Notes: generated by a model from the letters alone, not told the origin. DNA of 64,000 nt from Candidatus Limnocylindrales bacterium (GCA_035559535.1 DATMBG010000022.1:62001-126000), one strand, 5' to 3'. Shown: positions 33,929 to 43,789, counted from the first letter of the stretch. A program made the numbers and translations.

Positions 33929-36163
33929 TTATCCTTTCTGCTCTGCCATCAAACCTTCAATGGGATTTTTACTGACGGTTACGACCTCCTTAACCTGGTA
34001 GATACTTCGGATAACCCGATCTAAATGCTGACGATTTTTAATGCTAAGAACAAATTGAAAGTTGGCCTGTTTGATATCCTCGATGGTTTCACTTTTCACG
34101 CTTATAATATTAGTATTTGTTTTAGCAATGGCAGTGGTGATCTCGGCCAGTAAACCGGGTTTATCTCGAGAGGTGATATAGATTTGAGTTGGATAGGTGA
34201 TTTCTGTTTCCTCCAGATCCCACTCCACATCGATTTTTCGCTCCAAATCAAGTTGAATAGCCTGAGCATTGGGACACTCCATGGTATGAATGGTAATTCC
34301 TCGTCCTCGGGTAATATAGCCGATGATCTGGTCTCCTGGAAGGGGATTACAACACTGAGCAAATCGGGTTAAAATATTTCCAACCCCTTTGACTTTGATG
34401 GCCCGGTCTTCCTTTGCAGCCTCAATCTTGGGTTTATCGGAAGAAGGGGTTTTCAGAGGTTTTTCAACTTTGCTGACTGCTTTATCTTCTTCTTGCTTTT
34501 TCTTGAGTTCTTCTTCCGGGAAAAGCTTTTGGACTACCTGATGCGCCGTGGTTTTACCAAACCCGATGCTAGCAATAAGATCCTCCTCGGTATGAAACCC
34601 TAATTCTATTGCGACATCCTTCAGCTTTTCCAGCTTATCAACCCGAGAGATTTTATATCCGGCCTTCTGAAGTTCTTTAACCAGCAGTTCCCGACCTATG
34701 ACGATGCTTTCTTCTTTTTGTTTTAAACGCAACCATTGCTTGATCCGATTTTTTGCCCTGGAGGTTTTAACAAAGGATAACCAGTCTGCACTGGGGAAGT
34801 GATTCTTTTGGGTTAAGATCTCCACTGTATCTCCGGTTTGAAGTTCATATCTTAAAGGGACGATCCGACCGTTGACCTTTGCACCCACACACTGGTGGCC
34901 CACCTCGGAGTGAATCGCATAGGCAAAGTCTACCGGCGTAGACCCCTTGGGAAGTTCTTTAACTTCTCCCTTGGGAGTAAAAACATAAACCTCATCTGGA
35001 AAGAGGTCTATTTTAAGGGTTTCTATGAATTCCCTGGAATCGCTGGACTCGGTTAGAGATTCTTGAAGCTGCTGGGTTAAGCGCTGCCGTAATTCAGCAA
35101 CTTTCTTATCGTACTCTTCGTCGGGTTTTTTTCCTTCTTTATAACGCCAGTGAGCGGCGATTCCCTCTTCAGCCGTTCGGTTCATCTCCCAGGTCCGAAT
35201 CTGAAACTCAACCGGTTTACCTTGAGGTCCTATAACGGCCGTATGTAGGGATTGATAACCGTTGGGTTTAGGAAGAGCAATGTAATCGTCAAAACTACCC
35301 GGAATGGGCCGCCAGATGGAGTGAACGATACCTAAAATACTATAACAATCACTCACCGTTTCAGTGATGATCCTCAAACCAACAATATCCAGGATCTCAT
35401 CGAAACCGACCTTTAATCGGGTCATCTTTTTGTAGATACTGTACAGATGTTTAGGCCGTCCCGTTATTTGGGCTTTAATTCCCACCCTGGCCAGTTTTCC
35501 TTCGATGATTTGTTTACACTTTTCGATGGTATCATAACGATACTGTCGTTTTTCTTGAATCTGCCGTTCCAGATTATTATAAACTTCCGGTTGAAGATAT
35601 TTGAGGCAAAGATCCTCTAATTCCATCTTGATCCGGCCTAACCCCAGTCGATTCGCCAGGGGAGCATAGATATCCAAAGTTTCCTGGGCAATCCGAATTT
35701 GACTGGCTTCCGGGGCATATCCCAGAGTCCTCATGTTATGAAGTCGATCCGCCAGCTTGATGATGATGACCCGGATATCCTTGGTCATGGCCAGCATCAT
35801 TTTGCGAAGGTTCTCGGCCTGATATTCCTCCCGACTGGTAAACTGAATCTTACTAAATTTAGTTACCCCATCGACCAGCAAGGCTATTTCCGGACCGAAG
35901 ATATCTTCGATCTGCTGAATGGTGGTATCGGTATCCTCGACGACATCATGAAGCAGTCCGGCCACTACCGAGGGGATATCCATTTTCATTTCGGCTAAGA
36001 TGTAGGCCACTTCTAAGGGATGCGAGAGATAAGGTTCACCGGATAAACGAACCTGTCCTTTATGGACCTTTGCAGCAAAGACATAGGCCGTATCCAGCAT
36101 GCGGGTATCTGCCTGGGGATAGTAAGATTGGACAAGCTCGATAATATCCGTAATACGACGCAT
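33929..36163 (-). CDS. relA/spoT: Bifunctional (p)ppGpp synthetase/hydrolase
   Basis: 744 aa, usual length. N-terminal HD hydrolase domain (His34, SHPL His48, HDVVEDT from His72) is intact, so it should degrade (p)ppGpp; the synthetase domain has GLRIITET, YQSLHTAVIGPQGKPVEFQIRT and EEGIAAHWRYKEG. Then TGS (VYVFTPKGEVKELPKGSTPVDFAYAIH), a helical and zinc-finger-like linker (CCNPLPGD) and a C-terminal ACT domain. It is therefore a bifunctional Rel. No Shine-Dalgarno sequence is visible at the ATG. The SH3 enzyme gene follows at once. Confidence 0.96.
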   Translation of the reverse strand: MRRITDIIELVQSYYPQADTRMLDTAYVFAAKVHKGQVRLSGEPYLSHPLEVAYILAEMKMDIPSVVAGLLHDVVEDTDTTIQQIEDIFGPEIALLVDGVTKFSKIQFTSREEYQAENLRKMMLAMTKDIRVIIIKLADRLHNMRTLGYAPEASQIRIAQETLDIYAPLANRLGLGRIKMELEDLCLKYLQPEVYNNLERQIQEKRQYRYDTIEKCKQIIEGKLARVGIKAQITGRPKHLYSIYKKMTRLKVGFDEILDIVGLRIITETVSDCYSILGIVHSIWRPIPGSFDDYIALPKPNGYQSLHTAVIGPQGKPVEFQIRTWEMNRTAEEGIAAHWRYKEGKKPDEEYDKKVAELRQRLTQQLQESLTESSDSREFIETLKIDLFPDEVYVFTPKGEVKELPKGSTPVDFAYAIHSEVGHQCVGAKVNGRIVPLRYELQTGDTVEILTQKNHFPSADWLSFVKTSRAKNRIKQWLRLKQKEESIVIGRELLVKELQKAGYKISRVDKLEKLKDVAIELGFHTEEDLIASIGFGKTTAHQVVQKLFPEEELKKKQEEDKAVSKVEKPLKTPSSDKPKIEAAKEDRAIKVKGVGNILTRFAQCCNPLPGDQIIGYITRGRGITIHTMECPNAQAIQLDLERKIDVEWDLEETEITYPTQIYITSRDKPGLLAEITTAIAKTNTNIISVKSETIEDIKQANFQFVLSIKNRQHLDRVIRSIYQVKEVVTVSKNPIEGLMAEQKG

Positions 36164-36321
36164 AGGAAATGATAAATGATCGGTAAGGGAATGTATAATG
36201 GTTTTTGTTACAAGACTTTTGCAGTTTTGTATAGTACTTCTTTATCTTACTTTAAGGTTCCATTTTGCAAAAATCCAGTTGTTAGTCCTCATTATAAATT
36301 ACCAGCTTGGTGGATTAATAG

Positions 36322-36813
36322 TTACTTATGAAAAGTTTTAAATTTCTCTTGCAGCTTCTTCTCCACAATCTCCGGTACAAGTCCCTTGACACTCCCCCCA
36401 AGGCTGATAACCTCTTTGACAATCCGGGAACTTAGAAAAGAGTATTCATCATTGGGCATCATAAAAACCGTTTCTACCGATGGATTGAGCCTTCGATTCA
36501 TAAGAGCCATTTGGAATTCATATTCAAAGTCGGATACGGCCCGGATGCCTCGAATAATTGTTGTAGCCTTACGTTGGATGGCGTAATTAACCAGGAGTCC
36601 CTGAAAAGAATCGACTTCAAAGCGTTCCCAGTTTCCGATTGCCTCCTTGATCATTTCAATGCGTTCTTCAAGGGTAAAGAGTGGCTTTTTCTCCGGGTTA
36701 TTAGATACTGCCATGATGACTTTATCAAAGATATTTAAACTTCTCTGTACCACATCGATATGACCATTGGTAATAGGGTCAAAGGTTCCTGGGTAAATGG
36801 CTATGCGCTCCAT
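36322..36813 (-). CDS. coaD: Phosphopantetheine adenylyltransferase
   Basis: 163 aa. Transfers AMP from ATP to 4'-phosphopantetheine, the penultimate step of coenzyme A synthesis. The nucleotidyltransferase motif is YPGTFDPITNGHIDV (TFDP...GH), and RGIRAVSDFEYEFQMALMNR and the SSRIVKE signature are complete. It overlaps the end of rsmD by 13 bp, an arrangement common in many phyla, and has a strong ribosome site inside rsmD (AGGAGGAGG). Confidence 0.97.
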   Translation of the reverse strand: MERIAIYPGTFDPITNGHIDVVQRSLNIFDKVIMAVSNNPEKKPLFTLEERIEMIKEAIGNWERFEVDSFQGLLVNYAIQRKATTIIRGIRAVSDFEYEFQMALMNRRLNPSVETVFMMPNDEYSFLSSRIVKEVISLGGSVKGLVPEIVEKKLQEKFKTFHK

Positions 36814-37427
36814 GCTTCGGCCTCCTCCTGTAGTTTTTCTCTATAAAAAGAAATTACCGTATCTCCGAAATACTTTTGACGAAACAAAGCCATCCTCGAT
36901 AAAACTTCAGGTAAAGCCACCCTTTTAGAGTGCTCTATAATGACCAGACCATCCTTGGCCAGCAAATCCAAGGAATCTAATCTCCTGAGGGTATCTTGTG
37001 CTAACCCAGGATTTCCATACGGGGGATCCGCAAAAATAAAATCGAAACTTTTTATCCGGGCCTCCGAACGGGTAGAATCCTCACCCGGGTAGAGACGACC
37101 GACTCTACGAAGGAATTTTAAGACATCTTCACAATAAACATCAGCATTTTGGGAGAACTTACAACGTTCCAGGTTTTTGCGAAGAATCTCCACATGGTAT
37201 GGGTTTTTTTCTACAAACACCCCATGTCGGGCCCCACGACTCAGGGCTTCTAATCCTATACTCCCTACCCCGGCAAATAAATCCAGAAACTCGGCCCCTA
37301 CTATATGTTCTCCGATTATATTAAAAAGAGACTCCTTAACCCTATCCTGAGTAGGGCGTATGGCCAGGCCCTTAGCAGTCAACAAACGCCGACCTTTAGC
37401 GGTCCCACCGATAATACGCATAGCCAT
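36801..37427 (-). CDS. rsmD: 16S rRNA guanine-N2 methyltransferase RsmD
   Basis: 208 aa. Methylates G966 of 16S rRNA using SAM. It begins MRIIGGTAKGRRL after two residues, has IRPTQDRVKESLFNII, the SAM motif FLDLFAGVGSIGLEALSRGA and the catalytic N/DPPY motif as ADPPYGN. Length is typical. An alternative start at the Met at residue 3 is equally plausible. Co-oriented with and overlapping coaD. Confidence 0.95.
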   Translation of the reverse strand: MAMRIIGGTAKGRRLLTAKGLAIRPTQDRVKESLFNIIGEHIVGAEFLDLFAGVGSIGLEALSRGARHGVFVEKNPYHVEILRKNLERCKFSQNADVYCEDVLKFLRRVGRLYPGEDSTRSEARIKSFDFIFADPPYGNPGLAQDTLRRLDSLDLLAKDGLVIIEHSKRVALPEVLSRMALFRQKYFGDTVISFYREKLQEEAEAWSA

Positions 37428-37494
37428 CCGCGGATACCAGGTAAAGGATAGTAAATTTTTTGATTACTATCTCCTTCCTGAGGCCTGATCCTTA

Positions 37495-38043
37495 CTATTT
37501 GTATCGAACCACCCGGAAAGTTACAGTGGCTTCTGCTTTGCGGTCCCGGGGAACAACCGCTAAATTTTTTGTTACCACTTTATTGAACTCTGAACGGGTA
37601 CCTTTAATCCTTGGAAAGTCTCCGCCTCGATCAATCAAATTATCGGGTAAAAGACTCACATTATCTATGGTACAAATAGCCCAAATCTTTTCAGTACCCG
37701 GAGGTCCCGTAACCAGGAGATCAAAAGTATCCTTGGGATCTGGAATTTGATAGGTCAAATTAGCCTGAATTAAATTATCTGAAGCAAACCGATTCGGAAA
37801 AATCTGCGTAATACTATCGACGGGATTAATATCGTAAAGGCTGAGATAGCAATCCTTTGTACTCTGGACATACACTTTTGCCTTTTCATTAATCGCATAA
37901 ACAGGTTGATCTACCTGGAGACTCAAGAAAAAATTATTGTACGGAGGTGGCGGAATCGGTGAAGGCGAGGTCGTTGCACAGGCTGTTAACAAGCCAGCCC
38001 ACAGAAAGGGCAGAATCTTATAAAGTTTCCTCTGAAGTTTCAT
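37495..38043 (-). CDS. DUF4384-type lipoprotein
   Basis: 182 aa. The lipoprotein signal ends in LTAC (residues 19-22), giving a periplasmic or outer-membrane-anchored protein. After a Pro/Ser linker, the domain FFLSLQVDQPVYAINEKAKVYVQSTKDCYLSLYDINPVDSITQIFPN is the DUF4384 pattern, often found attached to protease or S-layer proteins. Function unknown. Good ribosome site (AAGGGGGG). It diverges from mltG, whose start is 195 bp away. Confidence 0.82.
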   Translation of the reverse strand: MKLQRKLYKILPFLWAGLLTACATTSPSPIPPPPYNNFFLSLQVDQPVYAINEKAKVYVQSTKDCYLSLYDINPVDSITQIFPNRFASDNLIQANLTYQIPDPKDTFDLLVTGPPGTEKIWAICTIDNVSLLPDNLIDRGGDFPRIKGTRSEFNKVVTKNLAVVPRDRKAEATVTFRVVRYK

Positions 38044-38182
38044 CGGGACACCCCCCTTAGGTCAAATCAGGTCAAGTCTTAAAGGCATTCCTGTGTTAAT
38101 ATCTATCTAACAAGAAATAAGAGTTCTGTCAAGGCATTTATCTGAATTCCATCTTGAATTAAGAAGTCTCCACAAAAAATGC

Positions 38183-38211
38183 TTGCACCGGAAGAAAGGT
38201 TGTGATACATA
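38183..38211 (+). promoter_or_regulatory. Candidate promoter of mltG
   Basis: TTGCAC (38183-38188), 17 bp, TACATA (38206-38211). The leader would be about 20 nt and includes the ribosome site (TAGGAGAA). Confidence 0.4.
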
Positions 38212-38238
38212 ATAACCTATAAAAAATAGGAGAACCCT

Positions 38239-39270
38239 ATGAAATTAGCTCTTACCCTTCTCATACTACTAAGTTTGACCTTTATCACCATCGCGGGGTT
38301 TCAGGTTTATCAGTTTTTACATACTCGCCCGGATCCGTCTGGAAGTGCACGTACGGTCCATATTCCCCATGGAGCTTCCTTATCCAAAATAGCCCAGATC
38401 CTGGAATCTGAAGGCATTATCACCGACAGGCATAAATTTCTCATTGTAGCGAAATTCTCTACCCCCGGTCGTTCCATCAAAGCGGGGGAATATAGTCTGA
38501 ACACTTCCTTATTACCGTTGGAGGTATTAAATATCCTTAAGGAAGGTAAGACGTTATTTTATACGGTGACAATTCCGGAGGGTTATACGATTAAACAAAT
38601 AGCCGAATTACTGGCTCAGTTACACCTGGTTAATGAAGATAGATTTCTAAAACTCACTTCCGATGCAGAGCTGATCAAAGCGGTGGGCGTTGAGGCAAAA
38701 AGTTTAGAGGGTTATCTGTTCCCGGATACTTATTATCTCGATAAAACCATGTCAGAAGAAGCGATTATAAAAAAAATGGTTTCGAGATTCTGGGAAATCT
38801 TTAATGCAGACCTGCAAAATCGGGCTAAAGAAATGGGTTTTTCTTATCATCAAATCGTAACCCTGGCTTCCATCATTGAAAAAGAAACAGGGGTAGAAGA
38901 AGAGAGAAAGCTGATATCTGCCGTTTGCCATAATCGTTTAAAAAGAAAGGAACTCCTCCAGAGTGATCCTACGGTAATCTATGCCATTAAGGATTTTAAC
39001 GGCAATCTAACTCGAGAAGATCTTAAAATAGACTCACCTTATAATACCTATCGTTATCCCGGATTACCACCTGGTCCCATTGCCAATCCTGGTAAAGCTT
39101 CTCTTCTGGCTGCCTTATATCCGGCCGATGTGGATTATCTTTATTTTGTTTCTAAAAATGATGGCACTCATCAGTTTTCTTCAGATTTAAAACAACACAA
39201 TGCAGCAGTTAAAAAATATCAATTGAATGGAAGAATTAAAAATGATAAGCCGTCCGATGTCAGCAATTAA
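38239..39270 (+). CDS. mltG: Endolytic murein transglycosylase MltG
   Basis: 343 aa, standard length. It cleaves nascent peptidoglycan strands next to the synthesis machinery. An N-terminal membrane anchor (about 3-25) is followed by LysM-like YceG domain (VHIPHGASLSKIAQIL), then the catalytic region LEGYLFPDTYYL, QIVTLASIIEKETG (catalytic Glu), SDPTVIYAI and SPYNTYRYPGLPPGPIANPG. The protein faces the periplasm. Nearest downstream gene is a secreted DUF151-PDZ protein. Confidence 0.96.
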   Translation: MKLALTLLILLSLTFITIAGFQVYQFLHTRPDPSGSARTVHIPHGASLSKIAQILESEGIITDRHKFLIVAKFSTPGRSIKAGEYSLNTSLLPLEVLNILKEGKTLFYTVTIPEGYTIKQIAELLAQLHLVNEDRFLKLTSDAELIKAVGVEAKSLEGYLFPDTYYLDKTMSEEAIIKKMVSRFWEIFNADLQNRAKEMGFSYHQIVTLASIIEKETGVEEERKLISAVCHNRLKRKELLQSDPTVIYAIKDFNGNLTREDLKIDSPYNTYRYPGLPPGPIANPGKASLLAALYPADVDYLYFVSKNDGTHQFSSDLKQHNAAVKKYQLNGRIKNDKPSDVSN

Positions 39271-39410
39271 AGCTTATCCAAAAATCTGGGTATCCCTTCG
39301 GGAGAGATCTTCGTGGGGTTGACTCTGCAGGGGGTATGGGGGCTATCTACTCTGGAGTTTAATTCTTCCTTCAGAGATTTTTGTTTGTATCCTTGATAGA
39401 AGGGGGTTGT

Positions 39411-40220
39411 ATGATAAAGAAAGTATCTAATTTTAGACTCATGGGTCTTGGAATGATGTTAGCCTATCTTGCCCTGTCGGGAGGGACACTTTCAGCACAG
39501 GAGGAATCTTCATTTTTAGAAGTGAAGGTTCGGGGGGTTGCTGCGCCGGAGTCTTCCGAAAGTCCGGTGGTAGTTTTAGAAACAAGGGAGCACGATAAAG
39601 CTCTCTTTATCTGGGTCGGAGTTCCAGAAGCCACTGCCATCGAATTGGAGCTTAACCATATCACCCCACCTCGACCCATGACCCATGATTTGTTGAAAAA
39701 CATTTTGGAGAAGCTCGAGGCCAAGGTGAAAAAAGTCCGGATTACGGAGCTAAGGGGAAATACCTATTATGCCAGTATTGATCTGGTAGTCAGAGGGGTA
39801 GAGGTTGTTATGGACTCCCGACCCAGTGATGCAATTGCTCTGGCTTTACGAACCAATTCCCCTATCTATGTGGCTAAAAAGATTATGGAGGAGAGAAGCA
39901 TAGATCTTTCCGAAGAAACAGAAGCCGATACAGAAAGTTTTTCTAAGTACGGAATAACGGTTCAAACCCTTACTCCAGCTCTGGCCAAATTGCTTCAGGT
40001 TCCTGAAGGGGAAGGGGTTTTGATTGCTCAGGTCCAATCCGATACCGTGGCTGCTAAGGCCGGGTTGCTCCGAGGGGATGTAATTACCCAACTGGCTGGA
40101 ACTTCGATTAAAACGCTCCAGGAGTTCAAGCAGAAAATGGAAAATTTAACCGAAAAGGAGGTTCCTATTAAAATCCTGCGAGATGGAAAGCCTTTGGATC
40201 TGATTTTAAAAATAGAGTAA
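39411..40220 (+). CDS. Exported bifunctional-nuclease (DUF151) and PDZ protein
   Basis: 269 aa from ATG 39411. A signal peptide (about 1-30, ending LSA) leads to the DUF151 domain: SPVVVLETREHDKALFIWVGVPEATAI, ITPPRPMTHDLLKNILEKL, and SRPSDAIALALRTNSPIYV. A PDZ domain follows (GVLIAQVQSDTVAAKAGLLRGDVITQLAGTSI) of the HtrA/DegP C-terminal kind but without a protease domain. The DUF151 fold is usually cytoplasmic, so export with a PDZ is notable. Ribosome site AGAAGGGGG supports 39411 over the in-frame TTG at 39381. Confidence 0.85.
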   Translation: MIKKVSNFRLMGLGMMLAYLALSGGTLSAQEESSFLEVKVRGVAAPESSESPVVVLETREHDKALFIWVGVPEATAIELELNHITPPRPMTHDLLKNILEKLEAKVKKVRITELRGNTYYASIDLVVRGVEVVMDSRPSDAIALALRTNSPIYVAKKIMEERSIDLSEETEADTESFSKYGITVQTLTPALAKLLQVPEGEGVLIAQVQSDTVAAKAGLLRGDVITQLAGTSIKTLQEFKQKMENLTEKEVPIKILRDGKPLDLILKIE

Positions 40221-40353
40221 AACCGGATATGTCTGAATCGGATCAGGTAGATAAAAAAAGTTGACAAAAAAAGTTTTCATGGTAACGTTAAAATAGTAGG
40301 AGTTTAGGCCGTTATTTTAACAGATTAAGGTTAAAAAAGGAGGTAGAGAGGAT

Positions 40354-40542
40354 ATGTTCGGTTTGGGCATGCCAGAACTTATTGTTATTCTATTTCTTGT
40401 ATTAATTGTTTTTGGGGCCGGGAAACTACCGGAAATAGGAGGTGGTTTGGGAAAAGCCATCCAAAATTTTAAAAAAGCCACCCGTGAGGCTGAATTGGAA
40501 GAACGGATAGAGGAAAAAAAGATTGAGGAAAAAGCTTCCTAA
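40354..40542 (+). CDS. tatA: Sec-independent translocase subunit TatA/TatE
   Basis: 62 aa. One transmembrane helix (about 8-25) with a glycine hinge then an amphipathic helix, [23 protein letters not shown], typical of TatA. It helps move folded Tat substrates, such as the RR-signal protease gene 6 kb away, across the inner membrane. No tatB/C nearby. Strong ribosome site (AAGGAGG). A terminator follows. Confidence 0.93.
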   Translation: MFGLGMPELIVILFLVLIVFGAGKLPEIGGGLGKAIQNFKKATREAELEERIEEKKIEEKAS

Positions 40543-40568
40543 AATTAAGGGTTTAAGTTTTTAAATTT

Positions 40569-40616
40569 AAAGCAGATCATAAAGTCCCTGAAAGAGGATG
40601 GAGATCTGCTTTTTTA
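40569..40616 (+). terminator. Rho-independent terminator after tatA
   Basis: AAAGCAGATC (40569-40578) pairs with GATCTGCTTT (40603-40612) and continues into a T-run. The membrane vWA gene begins 15 bp later and so probably has its own promoter or reads through. Confidence 0.8.
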
Positions 40617-40630
40617 GTTGTAGTAGTTAA

Positions 40631-42949
40631 ATGGATTCTCTTTTAAAATTTCTTGGCCTACAAACCCAAGATTATAATGCTTACGAAATTCAATTTTTGC
40701 AACCGATCCCCGGATGGATTCTGGCTGCTTTAGCCGTTGTCATTGGGGTTTTAATCTTCTTCTCCGCCAGAAATGTGAAGGGTAAAATCTCTGGTGGATT
40801 ACGGACCTTCCTGTTTGCCCTTCGTGTGCTGGTTTTCCTTCTTCTTTTTACGGCTCTCCTTCAACCCAATTTGGGTTTAATGAAAAGGCGGTTCATCAAA
40901 CCTATTATCGCCGTGCTGGTAGATACTTCGTCCAGTATGAATATTAAAGATATGGCCAACGATCAATCCAGGATCGAAGCGGTCAAACATCTATTTAAAT
41001 CCCTGAAAGAAGAAGGAAAACTGGAAGAACTGGCTAAAGACCAGGAAGTACATTTTTTTCAATTCTCAGAGACACTTTCTCCCATAGAGTTAGCCCAACT
41101 GGAGAATCTCGAAGCCCGGGGTTCTAAAACACAACTGGTCCATGCCCTGAATCAGCTCGGTAAGGATTTTTCTAATCAGCCACTGGAAGCTATTTTTGTT
41201 TTTTCCGATGGAATGGATAACGTGGTCACTTCACCCCAGACTTTAGAAACCCGTAAGATTCCCATTTATACTTTTGGAGTGGGGGATCCCCAGAGGTTGA
41301 TCGATGTTCAAATTGCCGATTTAGTCGCAGATGAGTTTGCTTTTTTAGATAAGGAAGTAGAAGTCGATGTAACGGTTCGTGGAACCGGATTAAAGGGCAA
41401 AGTTATTCCGGTTACGCTGACTCAAGATGGGGCTCCTGTGGCAATGCAAAGGGTTGAATTTCCCAAAGATAGCTATGAGACCACGCTTAAACTCAATTTT
41501 ACCCCTCGGGAAACAGGAACCTTTGATTACCTGGTATCGGTTCCAGTCCAGGCCGGAGAAATCGTAACCGATAATAATCGGAAGCATTTCACCATGCAGG
41601 TGGTACGGAATAAACTGCGGGTTTTGCTTATTTCTGGAAACCCCCGGTGGGAATATCGGTTTTTAAGAAGAGCCCTTAAGAAAGACCCCAATATTGAGTT
41701 GGTTTCATTCATGATCCTCCGAAGTGCTTACGATATCGTAGATGTACCCAATGATCAACTCAGTTTGATTCCTTTTCCTGTGCATCGGCTGTTTACAGAG
41801 GATCTCCCCAAATTTGACCTGCTCATCTTTGACAATTTTGATTATCGACCTTATTTTTCTCCCATTTATCTGGAAAATATCCGTCAATTTGTAGAACAGC
41901 AGGGCAAGGCCTTCATTATGATCGGAGGAGAACACTCCTTCAATGCAGCCAGTTATCACTTTACTCCCATCGAGAGGATCATACCTGTGGATATCAATAA
42001 CACCCCCCTGCAGCAGTCTACTGGAACAGTCTATAAAGAACCTTTCCGAATGAAATTAACCGAGGAAGGATATACCCACCCTATTACCCGATTGCTGGAA
42101 GATATAGAACAGAATAAAAAACTCTGGTCTGAAATGCCCAAATTATGGGGTTATAACTATGTAACCCGACCCAAACCCGGAGCCATTACCCTGGGGGTTC
42201 ATAGTAATCGAAAAACCGAGTACGGAAACATGCCGGTTCTTGTGGTCCAGCAGGTTGGGGAGGGTAGAGTCATGGCCATAACCTCCGGTTCAACCTGGCG
42301 ATGGAGTTTTGAAAGCGTAGCTAAAGGGGGATCAGATCAATACTACCTTCAATTTTGGAGACAAGTCATCCGTTGGCTGACAAAAGCTCCAGAGCTTCGA
42401 CTGGTCAAACTTAAAACGAACAAAAAAAATTATGACCGTGGGGAGGAAGTCAATATCGAAGTAACCGTACTGAATGAGAGCTATCAGCCTCTGAACGAGG
42501 TAGAGCTTAAATTGACTTTACAAAAAGCCGATGGCAACTCCCAAGAACTCAATCTTTTTAAATCCGAAAATACTGATGGTCTTTTTCAAACGGTAACCCG
42601 AATCGAAGAGCCGGGAATTTATAAACTTAAAGTATCTGCAAAGTATAATGGGAAACTGTTGGGAGAGGATCAACAAACCATCGAAGTCTCTCTATCCGAT
42701 CTGGAGCTGGAAAACCCCGAGTTAAACAGCAACTTCTTGAAGGAACTTTCCAGCCTGACCGGCGGTGCTTATACCCATATCTCGGCAGAAAATGAAGTTA
42801 AATCCAGGTTCAGTATGAAGTTGCCCATGAAGGTAGAAACCACCGAGGTTAACAATGTGGACCTTTGGGACAATCCTTTAAGTTTTGCTTTGATCTTTAC
42901 TCTGCTCTGTGTAGAATGGGTAGTAAGAAAACGAGCCGGAATGAAATAA
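40631..42949 (+). CDS. Membrane vWA protein with C-terminal amidotransferase-like fold
   Basis: 772 aa, membrane protein. Two N-terminal helices (about 28-48 and 58-80), then a von Willebrand A domain with the MIDAS start VLVDTSSSMN and later IFVFSDGMDN. After an Ig-like linker comes a large domain (about 335-600) like class I glutamine-amidotransferase proteins (LRVLLISGNPRWEYRFLRRAL, FMIIGGEHSFNAASY) but I do not see the catalytic triad. The C-terminal Ig-like segment ends at a third membrane helix near the stop. BatA/BatB-like or surface-assembly proteins have this plan. Function unassigned. No clear ribosome site. Confidence 0.8.
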   Translation: MDSLLKFLGLQTQDYNAYEIQFLQPIPGWILAALAVVIGVLIFFSARNVKGKISGGLRTFLFALRVLVFLLLFTALLQPNLGLMKRRFIKPIIAVLVDTSSSMNIKDMANDQSRIEAVKHLFKSLKEEGKLEELAKDQEVHFFQFSETLSPIELAQLENLEARGSKTQLVHALNQLGKDFSNQPLEAIFVFSDGMDNVVTSPQTLETRKIPIYTFGVGDPQRLIDVQIADLVADEFAFLDKEVEVDVTVRGTGLKGKVIPVTLTQDGAPVAMQRVEFPKDSYETTLKLNFTPRETGTFDYLVSVPVQAGEIVTDNNRKHFTMQVVRNKLRVLLISGNPRWEYRFLRRALKKDPNIELVSFMILRSAYDIVDVPNDQLSLIPFPVHRLFTEDLPKFDLLIFDNFDYRPYFSPIYLENIRQFVEQQGKAFIMIGGEHSFNAASYHFTPIERIIPVDINNTPLQQSTGTVYKEPFRMKLTEEGYTHPITRLLEDIEQNKKLWSEMPKLWGYNYVTRPKPGAITLGVHSNRKTEYGNMPVLVVQQVGEGRVMAITSGSTWRWSFESVAKGGSDQYYLQFWRQVIRWLTKAPELRLVKLKTNKKNYDRGEEVNIEVTVLNESYQPLNEVELKLTLQKADGNSQELNLFKSENTDGLFQTVTRIEEPGIYKLKVSAKYNGKLLGEDQQTIEVSLSDLELENPELNSNFLKELSSLTGGAYTHISAENEVKSRFSMKLPMKVETTEVNNVDLWDNPLSFALIFTLLCVEWVVRKRAGMK

Positions 42950-42970
42950 CTCTCCCTCTAAGAAGGACCC

Positions 42971-43060
42971 TGTTTGAAACACAGGGACTAAGGGGACACG
43001 GGGACATAGCGACTGAGAAACACGGGGCTTAGGGGACGCGAAGACCTGTCTCCGCGTCCC
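42971..43060. repeat. Heptamer-like hairpin, GGGACRC family
   Basis: Tandem ACAGGGACTAAGGGGACACG, GGGACATAGC and similar units, then GGGACGCG (43033-43040) pairing with CGCGTCCC (43053-43060). It shares its unit with the element at 22765 and stands between convergent genes. Confidence 0.6.
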
Positions 43061-43114
43061 AGATATGGCCCTTTTTTACTCTGGCCATTGACTTCCGACC
43101 TCGGATTCCGATTT

Positions 43115-43789
43115 TTAAATACTCCTTCGGATCTGTTCAATTTCCTCTCTGAGCTGTCGGACCTTGAATTGATATTCTTCCAGTTTACCGTTTAAAGAAC
43201 TTTCCGCAAGAAGCCGATGTTTATACGTTCGGTAGGCATCGAAGAGATTTAATAATTCATCGATTCTTTTGGCAACTTTGGCGGCCGTTTCTGTCCAGGT
43301 TCGAGGGTTAAAAAAGGTTTCTTCATAGGGTTTACCGGCTTCGATACTTTTTATGATATCTTGAAATTCAAAATAAATCTCGCCGGTATCGTAATCCAGT
43401 TGTAAATCGATATTCTCCGGATCCTCTGCAGTTATTTCTCGTAGGGCCTGCAGAGCTTCTTGAGAGCTATAACCTAATCCTGTTACCAAATCCAGGGGTC
43501 TTACCTTTCCCCGATTTTGAAAGGCTATCTTTCGGATCGCATTTCTTAAAAGTTTTCTTTTGAAAGCCGTTTTCCGTGTATGACCTCTCTTGAGTAAACC
43601 TATTCCGATTCCTAAGGGAGTAAGGCCAAATAGAAGATAACCTGCTACGAAGGGGGCCTGGAGACCAAAGATACCCCAGACTAGTAAAAAGAAGAAGGTA
43701 ACCAAAAGACCTATGAGAACCGATACCCCCCCGGCTGCGAAGTCAAAGGTGATACTTACCCCTTCTGAAATTTTATCAATACTTTTCAT
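43115..43789 (-). CDS. Hypothetical membrane protein with coiled coil
   Basis: 224 aa, not recognised. Two closely spaced hydrophobic helices (about 14-42 and 46-66), then a basic stretch, a compact domain (about 80-125) with AIRKIAFQNRGKVRPLDLVTGLGYSSQEALQALREI that looks like a winged-helix, and a C-terminal helical coiled coil ending in IEQIRRSI. It would be an inner-membrane protein with a cytoplasmic, perhaps nucleic-acid-binding domain. No ribosome site. Confidence 0.68.
   Translation of the reverse strand: MKSIDKISEGVSITFDFAAGGVSVLIGLLVTFFFLLVWGIFGLQAPFVAGYLLFGLTPLGIGIGLLKRGHTRKTAFKRKLLRNAIRKIAFQNRGKVRPLDLVTGLGYSSQEALQALREITAEDPENIDLQLDYDTGEIYFEFQDIIKSIEAGKPYEETFFNPRTWTETAAKVAKRIDELLNLFDAYRTYKHRLLAESSLNGKLEEYQFKVRQLREEIEQIRRSI

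Noticed and set aside
40261-40290. TTGACA at 40261 as tatA promoter
   Set aside because: The best -10 (TAAAAT) is 22 bp away; the alternative TAACGT is poor, so I did not list it.
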